DNA of 64,000 nt from Carassius auratus. Taxonomy: Eukaryota > Chordata > Actinopteri > Cypriniformes > Cyprinidae. The notes under the pieces are model-generated. The model did not search any database. It was not told the origin of the DNA and saw only the letters and a list, made by a program, of their open reading frames with translations. A program made the translations under genes and the position numbers. Positions 36,701 to 44,787 of the stretch are shown piece by piece. The stretch covers positions 13,482,033 through 13,546,032 of the forward strand of contig NC_039250.1 of assembly GCF_003368295.1 (NCBI RefSeq). Reading direction: 5' to 3'. The first letter of the stretch is position 1, and each line of letters opens with the position of its first letter.

Positions 36701-37686
36701 AGTAAGTCAGTTTTGTAACTAAAAACATACTACAACATTTGGAACATAAAAACACCCTTTAGGTCAATTACAGTAATTATTTTCTAAGAATAATTATTTA
36801 CTGTACATACAGTAAGGGAGATATTGGCAAAATTTCACCTGTAGTAATTCAGTTTTGTAACTACACATGTCCTACAACCTTTGGAACACTAAAAAAAAAA
36901 CTTTTGGAGAATTATATATTTTTAAGAAAATAGCTTGTGTACTGTACATACAGTAAAGGATATAATGTCTGTAGCGACATATTGGATTAAATATTTTCAG
37001 TCAATTTGCCCAAAACGCATTTAATGTGGCATTGAAAACATAATTTGTATTAATTATTGGACTTCGTTTTGTACTGAGAGGTAAATTTGCAGACGGTCCC
37101 TAAAGCAAGCCTAGGCGAATATCCAGCTAATATCAAACCTAAAACTAACTTTACCAAGCTGTGATCAAGTTCCTCAAGATGTTTTGTCTGGTTTTTGCTA
37201 GGCTTGTTCAACAAATATTGAAACCTGAAAAGCAAGAGAGGAATTTCTCCAGTATGACTTTGTAACCGTGTTTGTCCTTAACTTAAGTTTCTTTTAATGG
37301 AAATTTTGGCCCCAGACAGGGTGTGGTATTTTATTGTATTTTTTTAACTCCTGGTTTGCCCACTACGTCTGAACATGTTTCTGGTTTACACTCCAGGTTG
37401 TCTCTGGCATGAACTACATCTTCAATGTGAAGCTGGGCATAGCCAACTGCAAGAATGGCGTTAAGACCGTATGTGCCTCTCCGAAGAAACCCCAAGTTGC
37501 ACCGGTAAGACTGTGTCTGCTTAACAATATTTATCGGTTTGCATTTCTCAGTTTCCATGTTAAGAGTGACTGACTTATTTTAATTTTTTTTATATATTTT
37601 CCTTCTAGGTCATCCAGTGTAAAATAACGGTCTGGAGCCAGCCATGGTTAAACTTCTTAAGTGTCACTGAAAACACCTGCTTGTAG
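24791..37686 (+). CDS. Family 2 (cystatin C-like) cystatin, copy 1, 3 exons
   Basis: Exons 24791-24991, 37397-37504 and 37609-37686 encode 128 aa. The hydrophobic N-terminus (MYLKMIVLFLAVSLAVTSA) is a signal peptide, so the product is secreted. Inhibitory features of papain-type cysteine protease inhibitors are present: GG near the mature N-terminus, the first hairpin QVVSG split across the exon 1/2 junction, and the second hairpin PW in SQPW. Four Cys (two in exon 2, two in exon 3) can form the two family 2 disulfides. Intron 1 is 12.4 kb because of an inserted foldback element with a BEL/Pao retrotransposon inside; splice sites remain intact. The protein equals that of copy 2, with one synonymous difference seen (TGT/TGC Cys codon in exon 3). 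Confidence 0.9.
25517..26041 (-). repeat. BEL/Pao 3' LTR (element sense is minus)
   Basis: 525-bp direct repeat of 32587-33111. Contains an ATATATATAAATATATATAA stretch. Confidence 0.95.
26220..32210 (-). CDS. BEL/Pao Gag-Pol polyprotein, single intact frame of about 1,996 aa
   Basis: Order from the N-terminus, rough residues: coiled-coil Glu/Lys-rich segment (170-225), DUF1759-type Gag region (about 330-480), Cys/His knuckles including CYGCLLPGHMSKGC (about 610), aspartic protease with FLDPGSSATF (about 700), reverse transcriptase with ADVEGMFHQV (about 1037) and FYVDDCL (about 1120), RNase H starting DASELGFG (about 1298), integrase zinc-binding H/C region (1636-1670), integrase core with VGIDYFG, RSDNGTNF and GGVWERQ supplying D, D and E, and a C-terminal DUF5641-like part. 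The open frame extends upstream to a TTG at 32219; the first ATG is at 32210. No stop or frameshift interrupts it, so it may encode an active polyprotein. Replication occurs by reverse transcription in cytoplasmic particles and integration (family knowledge). Confidence 0.95.
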   Translation of the reverse strand: METEELNAASKRVPKMTVKAQEERLHHLLGTRRAKLGHLTRQMREIEALLEDSGNVDTVYDCINGEFAQSFAAFQDINYATREFMSDDEAYLDQLHWFEPKSQAVKHFVDKVKDWVEKVKLQSKEAEQCDAEVECNDSASMVISSSQLPLFPKKSRSQVASGVSSTASSRLKIETERAELLARANALLQKQELEREETELKAKRENLELQTAIAAAEAKLQVLSMYEPARSVSDASGNAARAATIAETLKATPNQVVRPKTFSRELAPDTDAVPRDSDVHHDFAKSQPTRSDVRIPSHVDTGSLFNIMQRQNDIAEIFMKQQSLSTLPPMDIPVFSGDPLDFTFFIRAFEHGVESKTTNNKDRLYFLEQFTKGQPKVLVRSCQHMPSERGYKEAKRLLYQHFGNEYTIATAYTEKALNWPALRPEDNKALNEFALFLTGCCNTIDSVEYVEEMDSPSNMRAIVSKLPFKLREKWRAVACELQERTGLRARFCDLVSFVDKQAKIVSHPLFGNIQDNTMAKDNLKFKTNRSSNLQVKERKTTFATSVTPVPEPKKQRTKEKDLAKASHETLCLCCNKNHGLDVCSILKHKPHNEKLDFLKSKGLCYGCLLPGHMSKGCMQRLTCQKCSLKHPTILHLPDRKPVLPKSQDGDSSLTVTDTVISETCGCTGAGHLVCSLAIVPVRVKSKKSNQEVLTYAFLDPGSSATFCTEQLMKELKLTGRKTNILLRTMGQERSVSTHVCTELEISGLNENNFVDLPQVFSQKEIPVKGENIPQQKDVQKWKYLEEVHLPQIDAGIGLLIGTNVPKILEPWKVINSRGDGPYAVKTILGWIVNGPLERENIQTNRNTGWTQVMANRISVVTLENLIQQQMRYDFPECEQAENLEMSIEDRQFMKSVSQSIELVDGHYCIDLPLKKKDVMFPNNYVVASLRSQFLKRKFKRNSAFYMDYCSFMEDMLLKGHAEKIPASEIEGTLGRIWYIPHHGVYHPQKHKLRVVFDCAATYQGKSLNSQLLQGPNLNNSLIGVLVRFRHKPIALAADVEGMFHQVRVPAKDKDLLRFLWWPKGDTAQEVEEYRMSVHLFGATSSPSCAIYALQRCAKDNSAQHRSEVIQTVLRNFYVDDCLTSVATEQQGIALMHDLREMCASGGFNLTKWMSNSRTVLASISEESKAKTVKDLDLEKDKLPLERALGVQWCVETDTLQFKVTLQEKPLTRRGILSMVSSIYDPLGILSPVILPAKQILQELCRTKHDWDDKIPETLRHQWNLWLASLQNLNDFQVERCMKPLNFGEITSAQLHHFADASELGFGTVSYLLMENHRGNQHCAFVMGKARVAPVKTVTVPRLELTAATMAARMDNMLKSELDLILQESVFWTDSTSVLKYLNNESTRFRTFVANRVTAIRELSKASQWRYVNSSSNPADIASRGLTVDTFLKANSWLTGPSFLTKPESEWPKMPSHTLKLSVNDLEVKEVCVNAVSADNSDYTSQFFSHYSDWYRLKRAIAWFLKFKSTLKTLMEKRNELCHSLRDNLAVNAELQNFKSSLSGVTLTVSDLEKAEEEIIRYSQTIMFPEEIKALQQGKTVKHSSALYKLSPVLQDKILRVGGRLSRSSMPEEAKHPAILAKDHPVSHLILRSIHADVGHSGRNHMLSKLREKYWIPKAQTAIRKILSQCTICKRQRGTTGKQFMADLPRDRLLPDEPPFTNVGIDYFGPFEIKRGRTLIKRYGVIFTCLTLRAVHIEVASSLDTDSCIHALRRFVSRRGQVKTIRSDNGTNFIGAERELQKAIQSLNNDRIQTTMLAKGVQWIFNAPTASHHGGVWERQIRTVRKILNSIVKQQSLDEESLQTLLCEVEAIINSRPITKVSNDPNDLEVLTPNHLLLLKVKPPMSPGVFDKADLYSRRRWRQVQYMADIFWKRWIKEYLPDLQERQKWQSLVQNLKLGDVVLVADDSAPRNSWVMGRVLQTFTDNKGLVRQARVKTSTNILLRPVTKLCLLLEADL
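32587..33111 (-). repeat. BEL/Pao 5' LTR (element sense is minus)
   Basis: 525-bp direct repeat of 25517-26041. About 375 bp separate it from the first ATG of the polyprotein. Confidence 0.95.
33112..34000. repeat. Foldback left arm, remaining palindrome-bearing units
   Basis: Six to seven units in left-arm orientation (CCTTACTGTATGTACAGTA...), continuing the two or three at 25,240-25,516 that were cut off by the BEL/Pao insertion. Units are more diverged than in the right arm. Confidence 0.85.
34260..36960. repeat. Foldback right arm, about 20 tandem ~142-bp units
   Basis: Each unit carries a 16-bp perfect or near-perfect palindrome TACTGTACGTACAGTA, then AAGGGAGATATTGGC, CACCTGTAGTAAGTC, ACTACAACCTTTGGAACATG and GATTTACAGTAATTGTTTTT. 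Palindrome starts at 34955, 35098, 35240, 35383, 35524, 35667, 35808, 35950 and 36092 give a 141-143-bp period. Shared variants show higher-order copying: 35098 and 35950 units match at an 852-bp offset (six units), 35383 and 35667 at 284 bp (two units). Confidence 0.9.
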
Positions 37687-37726
37687 AGCTTGTGACAGTT
37701 TGGGCCTTTTTTAGCACTCAAACAAC

Positions 37727-37732
37727 AATAAA
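37727..37732 (+). terminator. Polyadenylation signal, cystatin copy 1
   Basis: AATAAA 40 bp after the stop, followed by TTTGTGTTGG. Confidence 0.75.
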
Positions 37733-38139
37733 ACTTTGTGTTGGCAATGGTAGACTAAGTCTTTTATTGGTGGTAAACATTATTTGTCTTAAACCTGTCA
37801 ACAACATAAGAATGCTTAAAGGTGGTGTAGCATCAGGGTATGCAGGTGCATAATGGGCCCGGCGGTATGGGGGCCTGCTGACCTGGGGGAGACTTTTAAT
37901 TGAAACGACCGAATGAATGGAGCCCTACATGGGCCTGGCCCTTGTCCAACAGCTTATATGAATTTTCGTGTATATATATTAATATTATGAGGAATGACCA
38001 AGCTGCAGTCAGTGAGTTAAGCATTGTTGGATCAATTTAGCCTTCATAAAACTAACACCAAATGCCTAAAACACCATGCATTTTTTTTATTTTGATTATT
38101 TATTTTTTTGCGGAGAGTGAGTGCTTTGCAGGACACTGA

Positions 38140-39692
38140 GGTGGGAAGGTTACTTTGGAAATGTAATAGGTTACAGATTACAAGTTACCCTGTTTAAAAT
38201 GTAATAGTAGTGTAACTTTTTCAATTACTTTATTAAAGTAATGTAACTAATTACTTTTGAGTACTTTTTGATTACTTTTCTAAATTTGTGAACATTATAA
38301 TAAATAAAAGCATATATATCAACTCAAATACAGTTATCTAATAAGCATGTGTCATATGCTGTTTAATAAACTCCTGAAACATTGGTGTGTTTTTTTTTTT
38401 AAACTGCTGTCTCTTTATATATGATATGATGATAGTTTTCTCAAAATAAGTAAAATGCATGAAGTGACAGAGCAGTTCTAGAAATTATGTTTATGTGCTC
38501 GTGTACTCATATATTGAGACGGCAGAGGTTGAAAACACTGCGAGCTTCAGTAGGCCTATGTGTAGTAAATGAAACTGCATGTCTTTGCCATTAATTTACA
38601 GGAGGGGCAGAATGGGAAAAAAAAATCAGAATGGAAAATTCAAACTCATACAAACAAATTCATGGACAATACTATTTTTTGTATGGACCTGACATAAAAA
38701 AGGTTTAAATCTTTAATATGGGGACATGTCAAATAATTAAAAGTTCTCTCCTGAACGGCACCTTCACTTCCATTTTTCTCTTCAGTCTCATTATTTTGCC
38801 CCGTTATCCATCTTAATACTCAAGATTGAACAAAACTGTACTTTACAATACAATACTCTACAATACTACAATATATTTATAGAAAAATCCTAATAGTGTA
38901 CACGAGTCATGTTTTTCCCTTACAAAAATTTACCATGCTTTTATTAGCCTATATAAAAGTACAATAACCTTGCATGGTTTTTTGTTTTGCAAATGGATTC
39001 GTATTTATTTTTAAATAAATAAATTTGTAAAATAATTTTAAATTTTTGGTTACCACAGTTAAACAATAGTAACCATTTTCACTGGATTTATAGTAAAATA
39101 ATAAAATGTTAATTTTCGCAAGGGTTGTGTTGTCTGTCATAGCTTATTATATATTAAAATATTGGGACAAGTTGAGGAAGACTGAGGAAGCTGGCAGGCC
39201 ACCGGGAATTGTCCCGGTTCTCCCGGTGTCCAGTCCGCGCGTGATTTCAACTGACACGCAGAACGTGCAGGAGTCATATATTGCATTTTGGGGGCTTGAT
39301 ATTCACAGACACCAGTCCATGTCATGTTTTGATTCAAGTGTACTGACCTACTTTTGATTTAGTCATCCAAAATGTGGCATATTCCGTCCGCGTTAGGCAT
39401 TCCATTTTTCTGACTGGATTCTACGAACCAGACTGTGTTTCCGCATCCCGGAAATTATTAGGGCGTATGTCTTAGAATAGTCAGTGCAATTTGGGAAAGA
39501 AATCAGTTAAATCTGTATGTGGATGTGTGTAAATGTTCAAATGTAATCCCCTTTGTAATCGTTAAAAAATTCATAAGTAACTGTAATTTAATTACTCATT
39601 TTTTCTTAGTAACTGTAACTAATTACAGTTACATTAATTTTGTAATTAAATTACGTAACGCCGTTACATGTAACTAGTTACTCCCCAACACT
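38140..39692. mobile_element. hAT-like element in the 3' flank of cystatin copy 1
   Basis: Right end TTACTCCCCAACACTG reads inward as CAGTGTTGGGGAGTAA, the same end type as the hAT at 17030. The left end GGGAAGGTTACTTTGG with GTAATAGGTTACAGATTAC fits the same family. The corresponding place in duplication unit 2 (near 43,515) runs GAGGTGCCAGCGTTATAATG with no insert. About 1.55 kb, non-coding. Exact left end and TSD uncertain. Confidence 0.7.
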
Positions 39693-41939
39693 GGTTATAA
39701 TGTGGTGATCTTTGGTGTCGCTGATCAGCTTTTGCAGTAGTCTGCTTTGGTCTGTTCTCTAGGAGTGGCTTTTACATGGATCTTGCGGTTTAATAACTTG
39801 AGTTTGAGTTGTGGGATGAATATTGAGAACACTCATGCGAATATGGACCCCAACTTCTACCAGCAACTAACAAACCACAAAAGGTGAGTAACGTTAATGT
39901 TCTATAGTTGCATTTAAGATGCAGTGCATTGAAGTGAGATGGTAATCGTGATTCTACATCTCAATGTCCTACAAGTGTTTACTACCATTTTTGCAAGCCC
40001 ATGTCTCTGTCAGTAAGTAGGGTTTTATTAAACGCCGTTTTGGGAAAGGATGCACACTACCACATGAACTTCAGAGGAAGTTAATATTGATGTCTAACAT
40101 TTAAGACCTATGAACACTAACTTATTAAAAAATATATATATATTGTTTTGACCCCCAGCTGATCTAGTGGATACTGGCAATTTGGAGGACTGCTCTTTGT
40201 CTGTGTCCGTCATTTCTGGAGCAAAGTCATGGACTTTTTTTTTTTGTAGGTTTTGGTTTTACTTATTACACTAATATAGATCAATTTAAAATGAAATTGT
40301 CTGTTTACATGTGCAAGTTATCAGAACTACAGTGGTGCCCAAAATGATTAGAACACTGTATTTTCAGCAGCTAAAAACAGTTTTTAAGTCTGTTACTTCT
40401 ATCTCTTGCTGTCAAATGTCAGTAGAAAATATCAGTTTGCATTTCCAAGCATTCGTTTTTGCCATTTTAATTGTAGTAAAAATCAATAAAAAAAAAAACA
40501 AAGAAATTTGCCTGACAACAGCCAGTGCTTCAAACAGAGATCTTATCTCATTGTCTGTCTGGAATTGTTGTTTTAAAATCGCATGGCATTTCCGTGTTAT
40601 TCATGACCTTACAGATTAAATGCAACTGGTGCACGCTCTTAAAATCACTTAAACTGGTCCAGCAATGTGTTTTTGCGAGTGTTCCGTTACCTCTTCCTCC
40701 TGTAATCACATGCCGGATCCGTAACCCTGCTTTGTTCTGGGACCTCGCAATTTACAATTATAAGCACTGTTTTTTTAGCGTAAAGAATCGAGGGGACTGT
40801 CAAATTTAGTGCCGCCACTGGCTGTTGACAAAAATCAAGACAATCCAAAAATCAAGGTGGCTACATGCTCTTTATCACCGACACCGTTCAACATTTTCAC
40901 TGCACAAATATCTTGTTATAAGACACATTAATAAAACATGTTTTCACAGACTATGCATTTTTTGTCGTCTTTTCAGTCAAAAAGTACAAGGGCTTTCTCT
41001 TGCAATTGCAACACGAAATATGCATGTTATTTCACAAAGGTTTTTTTTTTTTTACTTTAAATGTTTGGATTGTTTTTAACAATACGTCTTCGCACAAACA
41101 CTGCAAGTTAAGTTTGGGGTTACTTTCATCTGTTACAGTGTTTCCAAAATTCTACTTTGACAAAATTGAGCTTGTGGTAGTTTACTGGTTGTAAAGCCAT
41201 TTGCTGCCAGTCCTTTGATTTTTAAACTTGTAGTGTTGAGCTAAATGCAAACTAGGTTCTAATAAGCATCAGTTGTGAAATAGGCTTCTGAGTTTGATGC
41301 TACACAATCAAAGGTAAACCAGAGGGTACGCAGGAATGAAGAGAGCATGTTTCAACATCAGAGGTGAGCCAAACCAAGACTACGATAAAGAAGAGGAAGA
41401 GTGCTAGATGCAGACAGCCATGTAACAGACAGATGAAAGACATCCATCATGAGTTACAGACATTGATAGATATTTAATTGGAATTACCCAAAAAGTAGTA
41501 CAACAGGTTTGAGTAAACCACTCTTCAGATGCTGCCTGCATTAAGCTTGAAGGACACCTGATACCCAGCACTTCAGATCTCCAATCCTGCTGTTCAGAGT
41601 TTGATAACGATCTTGCATTAACTGCTTTGTACTGTAACTGTTAAAACTGTTTTATTATAATAGCTTTCCCTTAAGACTTTATATCTTCCAACTGAGCTTC
41701 AATCAAATACAATTGCAAAGGAGACTTCTACGTCACTCCTGAAGGACTTCAGCCTATGGTTAAATTAGTATGCAATGGTTTAGGCTAGATTTGACTATCC
41801 TTATCCTTTCTGATTAATCAAGGGTTAAAGGTGTAAGATACTGACACATAAGACTAAAATTATCCACAAAATAATGTCAGTTAATTGCAGTGTGCAAAGG
41901 GGAAGACTAAAATTAATGTTCCAATACAGAGATTAAATA

Positions 41940-42104
41940 AAAAATGCCTCTCCCTGAATCTGATTGGTAGAGGTACAGCGCCCCGCCCCCACACGCAGGT
42001 GTATATATAATCTCATCAAGCAGGATTGTTAGCAGTTTGCTTGTCGATATAACAAGTAACAAGAAAGACTCGAGACAGGGCGAGTCAATTGATCCCATTC
42101 AAGC
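41940..42104 (+). promoter_or_regulatory. Core promoter of cystatin copy 2
   Basis: Same TGATTGG, CGCCCCGCCCCC and GTATATATAA order as copy 1. About 23 bp present upstream in copy 1 (near 24,595-24,620) are missing here. Confidence 0.7.
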
Positions 42105-43078
42105 ATGTATCTTAAGATGATTGTGTTGTTTCTGGCCGTGTCTTTGGCCGTGACGAGCGCTGGGATTCCTGGAGGCGTTGCAGATGCAGACATTAACAAT
42201 GCAGATGTTCAGAAGGCGTTACGGTTCGCTGTGGCCCAGTACAACAAACAAAGCAACGAAGCGTTTGTGCGTAAGGTTACCAGAGTCATCAGGGTTCAAC
42301 AACAAGTAAGTACTTCAAACCTTTATTCGGTTTGTAATCATTTAAACCGGGAACATCGCTGGATCAAACCCAGTGATCAAGTTCCTCCTAAAACACTGTC
42401 ATGACTCCATAATTGTGAAATCTAAGAACCCCAAAATTGTTCCCAGTTGTACAAAGAGGACAACTGAACTGTTTGCCTCCACTTAAAAGCCATTTATATT
42501 ATGCTACATAAGAATTTTATTTAAGGTAAGCGAGTAAGTGTGTGTGTGTGTGTGTGTGTGTGGTGTTTTGTCTGGTTTTTGCTAGGCTTGTTCAACAAAT
42601 ATTGAAACCTGAAAAGCAAGAGAGGAATTTCTCCAGCATGACTTTGTAACCGTGTTTGTCCCTAACTTAAGTTTCTTTTAAGGGAAATTTTGGCCCCAGA
42701 CAAGGTGTGGGGTTTTATTTTATTTTTATTTATTTGATTTCTTCCTTCACTCCTGGTTTGTCCACTACGTCTGAACACGTTTCTGGTTTACACTCCAGGT
42801 TGTCTCTGGCATGAACTACATCTTCAATGTGAAGCTGGGCATAGCCAACTGCAAGAATGGCGTTAAGACCGTATGTGCCTCTCCGAAGAAACCCCAAGTT
42901 GCACCGGTAAGACTGTGTCTGCTTAACAATATTTTTCGGTTTGCATTTCTCAGTTTCCATGTTAAGAGTGATTTATTTTTTTTAAATCTTTTCCTTCTAG
43001 GTCATCCAGTGCAAAATAACGGTCTGGAGCCAGCCATGGTTAAACTTCTTAAGTGTCACTGAAAACACCTGCTTGTAG
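42105..43078 (+). CDS. Family 2 (cystatin C-like) cystatin, copy 2, 3 exons
   Basis: Exons 42105-42305, 42799-42906 and 43001-43078 encode the same 128-aa protein as copy 1: signal peptide, QVVSG and SQPW hairpins, four Cys. Intron 1 is only 493 bp and preserves the unoccupied target CAGTGATCAAGTTCC of the foldback element. It also contains a TG microsatellite and about 170 bp not present in copy 1. A secreted inhibitor of papain-like cysteine proteases by family knowledge. With promoter and poly(A) signal intact it should be expressible; whether both copies exist in one haplotype is open. Confidence 0.92.
42538..42562. repeat. (TG)n microsatellite in cystatin copy 2 intron 1
   Basis: About 12 TG units, absent at the matching site of copy 1. 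Confidence 0.9.
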
Positions 43079-43118
43079 AGCTTGTGACAGTTTGGGCCTT
43101 TTTTAGCACTCAAACAAC

Positions 43119-43124
43119 AATAAA
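43119..43124 (+). terminator. Polyadenylation signal, cystatin copy 2
   Basis: AATAAA 40 bp after the stop, as in copy 1. Confidence 0.75.
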
Positions 43125-44319
43125 ACTTTGTGTTGGCAATGGTAGACTAAGTCTTTTATTGGTGGTAAACATTATTTGTCTTAAACCTGTCAACAACATA
43201 AGAATGCTTAAAGGTGGTGTAGCGTCAGGGTATGCAGGTGCATAATGGGCCCGGGCAGTATGGGGGCCTTCTGACCTGGGGCAGACTTTTAATTGAAACG
43301 ACCGAATGAATGGAGCCCTACATGGGCCTGGCCCTTGTCCAACAGCTTATATGAATTTTCGGGTATATATTAGTATTATGAGGAATGACCAAGCTGCAGT
43401 CAGTGAGTTAAGCATTGTTGGATCAATTTAGCCTTCATAAAACCAACACCAAATGCCTAAAACACCATGCATTTAATTTGTGCGGAGACTGCTTTGCAGG
43501 ACACCGAGGTGCCAGCGTTATAATGTGGTGATATTTGGTGCCACTGATCAGCTTTTGCAGTAGTCTGCTTTGGTCTGTTCACTAGGAGTGGCTTTTACAT
43601 GGATTCTACATCTTGCGGTTTAATTCATAACCTGAGTTTGAGTTGTGGGATGAATATTGAGAACACTCATGCGAATATGGACACCAACTTCTACCAGCAA
43701 CTAACAAACCACTAAAGGGAAGTAACGTTAATGTTCTATAGTTGCATTTAAGATGCAGTGCATTGAAGTGAGATGGTAATCGTGATTATACATCTCAATG
43801 TCCTACAAGTGTTTACTACCATTTTTGCAAGCCCATGTCTCTGTCAGTAAGTAGGGTTTTATTAAACGCCGTTTGGGGAAAGGATGCATACTGCCACATG
43901 AACTTCAGAGGAAGTTAATATTGATGTCTAACATTTAAGACCTATGAACATACTGGCAATTTGGAGGACTACTCTTTATCTGTCTGTTATTTCTCCTTTT
44001 TTTGTAGGTTTTTGTTTTACTTATTACACTAATATAGCTACAATTCATCATTAAAATTGTCTGTTTACATGTAAGTTATCAGAACTACAGTGGTGCCCAA
44101 AATGATTAGAACACTGTATTTTCAGCAGCTAAAAACCGTTTTTAAGTCTGTTACTTCTATCTCTTGCTTTCAAATGTCAGTAGTAAATATCAGTTTGCAT
44201 TTCCAAGCATTCATTTTGCCATTTTAATTGTAGTAAAAATCTATAAAAAAATCAATGAAATTTGCCTGACAACAGCCAGTGCTTCAAACAGAGATCTTAT
44301 CTCATTGTCTGTCTGGAAT

Positions 44320-44569
44320 GACATGAAGAAACAGTGTTTGACCAGTGTGGTGCTGTAGCTGTAGATCCAGCCATCCTTGATGCAATTCAGGAGAAGGTGG
44401 CACTTCAGTAGGGCAAACAGTGCAGATCCGAGGCTGAGACTCGTGAATTGGTTTTTTTTTTGTTTTTTTTTTGGTAAATGTGAGCAAAAGTCATCGCAAT
44501 TAAAAGAACCCAAGACTTAATCTACTTCAGTCTGCGCATTGAATTTATTAATATGAGTTTTACCATTAA
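44320..44569. other. Unassigned stretch with a conserved-looking minus-strand frame
   Basis: Lies between the end of duplication unit 2 and the Gmr1-like element. On the minus strand 44,330-44,450 reads CIKDGWIYSYSTTLVKHC within a longer open frame. I do not recognise it. It could be a lone exon or an old repeat. Confidence 0.3.
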
Positions 44570-44787
44570 TTAGTGCTGAATTAGGTTAGTACGGCCCGGT
44601 AGGGGCGAGAAAACATCGGCAAACTCTGCCTGTAACTTTGTTAAATCAGTGAGTTGGCACGGCGAGAGGTGATCTCCACCTGGAGCCAGGGTGAGGGATT
44701 GTGGTTTGACATTCGCCTCTGGACCGAGATCATCCTCCCCCCCCAATCACCGTTGCCAACATCACTGATTCCGCCTCATTCCATTTT

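Larger units (their letters stand above)
25068..37160. mobile_element. Foldback / Mutator-like DNA element, 9-bp TSD, split by BEL/Pao
   Basis: Both ends are long inverted repeats: the left starts AGCGCGGTAAAGTTAG, the right read inward AGCTTGGTAAAGTTAG, and they stay near-identical for over 130 bp and alignable for over 200 bp before entering arrays of ~142-bp units in inverted orientation. The 9 bp GTGATCAAG occur immediately outside both ends (25059-25067, 37161-37169), and the unoccupied site exists once in cystatin copy 2 (near 42,373). Without the retrotransposon the element is about 4.5 kb. A unique ~250-bp centre (34,010-34,260) separates the arms. No transposase frame is seen, so it is non-autonomous. 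TSD length and long TIRs fit Mutator-like or Drosophila FB-type elements; family assignment is inference. Confidence 0.85.
23224..40562 (+). repeat. Tandem duplication unit 1 (cystatin copy 1 with insertions)
   Basis: Collinear with 40563-44319. Both units start ATTGTTGTTTTAAAATCGCA and end at ...CTGTCTGGA. Unit 1 is longer because of the 12-kb element in cystatin intron 1 and a ~1.55-kb hAT-like element in the 3' flank. The junction between units at 40,562 is ...CTGTCTGGA/ATTGTTG. Confidence 0.85.
40563..44319 (+). repeat. Tandem duplication unit 2 (cystatin copy 2)
   Basis: Second, compact copy of 23224-40562, lacking the foldback/BEL and hAT-like insertions. Differences are mostly small indels and single bases. 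After 44,319 the sequence stops matching unit 1. Confidence 0.85.

Noticed and set aside
34260..36960. Regularly spaced palindromic repeats suggesting a CRISPR array
   Set aside because: Units are ~142 bp with conserved sequence throughout, so there are no unique spacers, and the setting is a eukaryotic intron inside a transposon.
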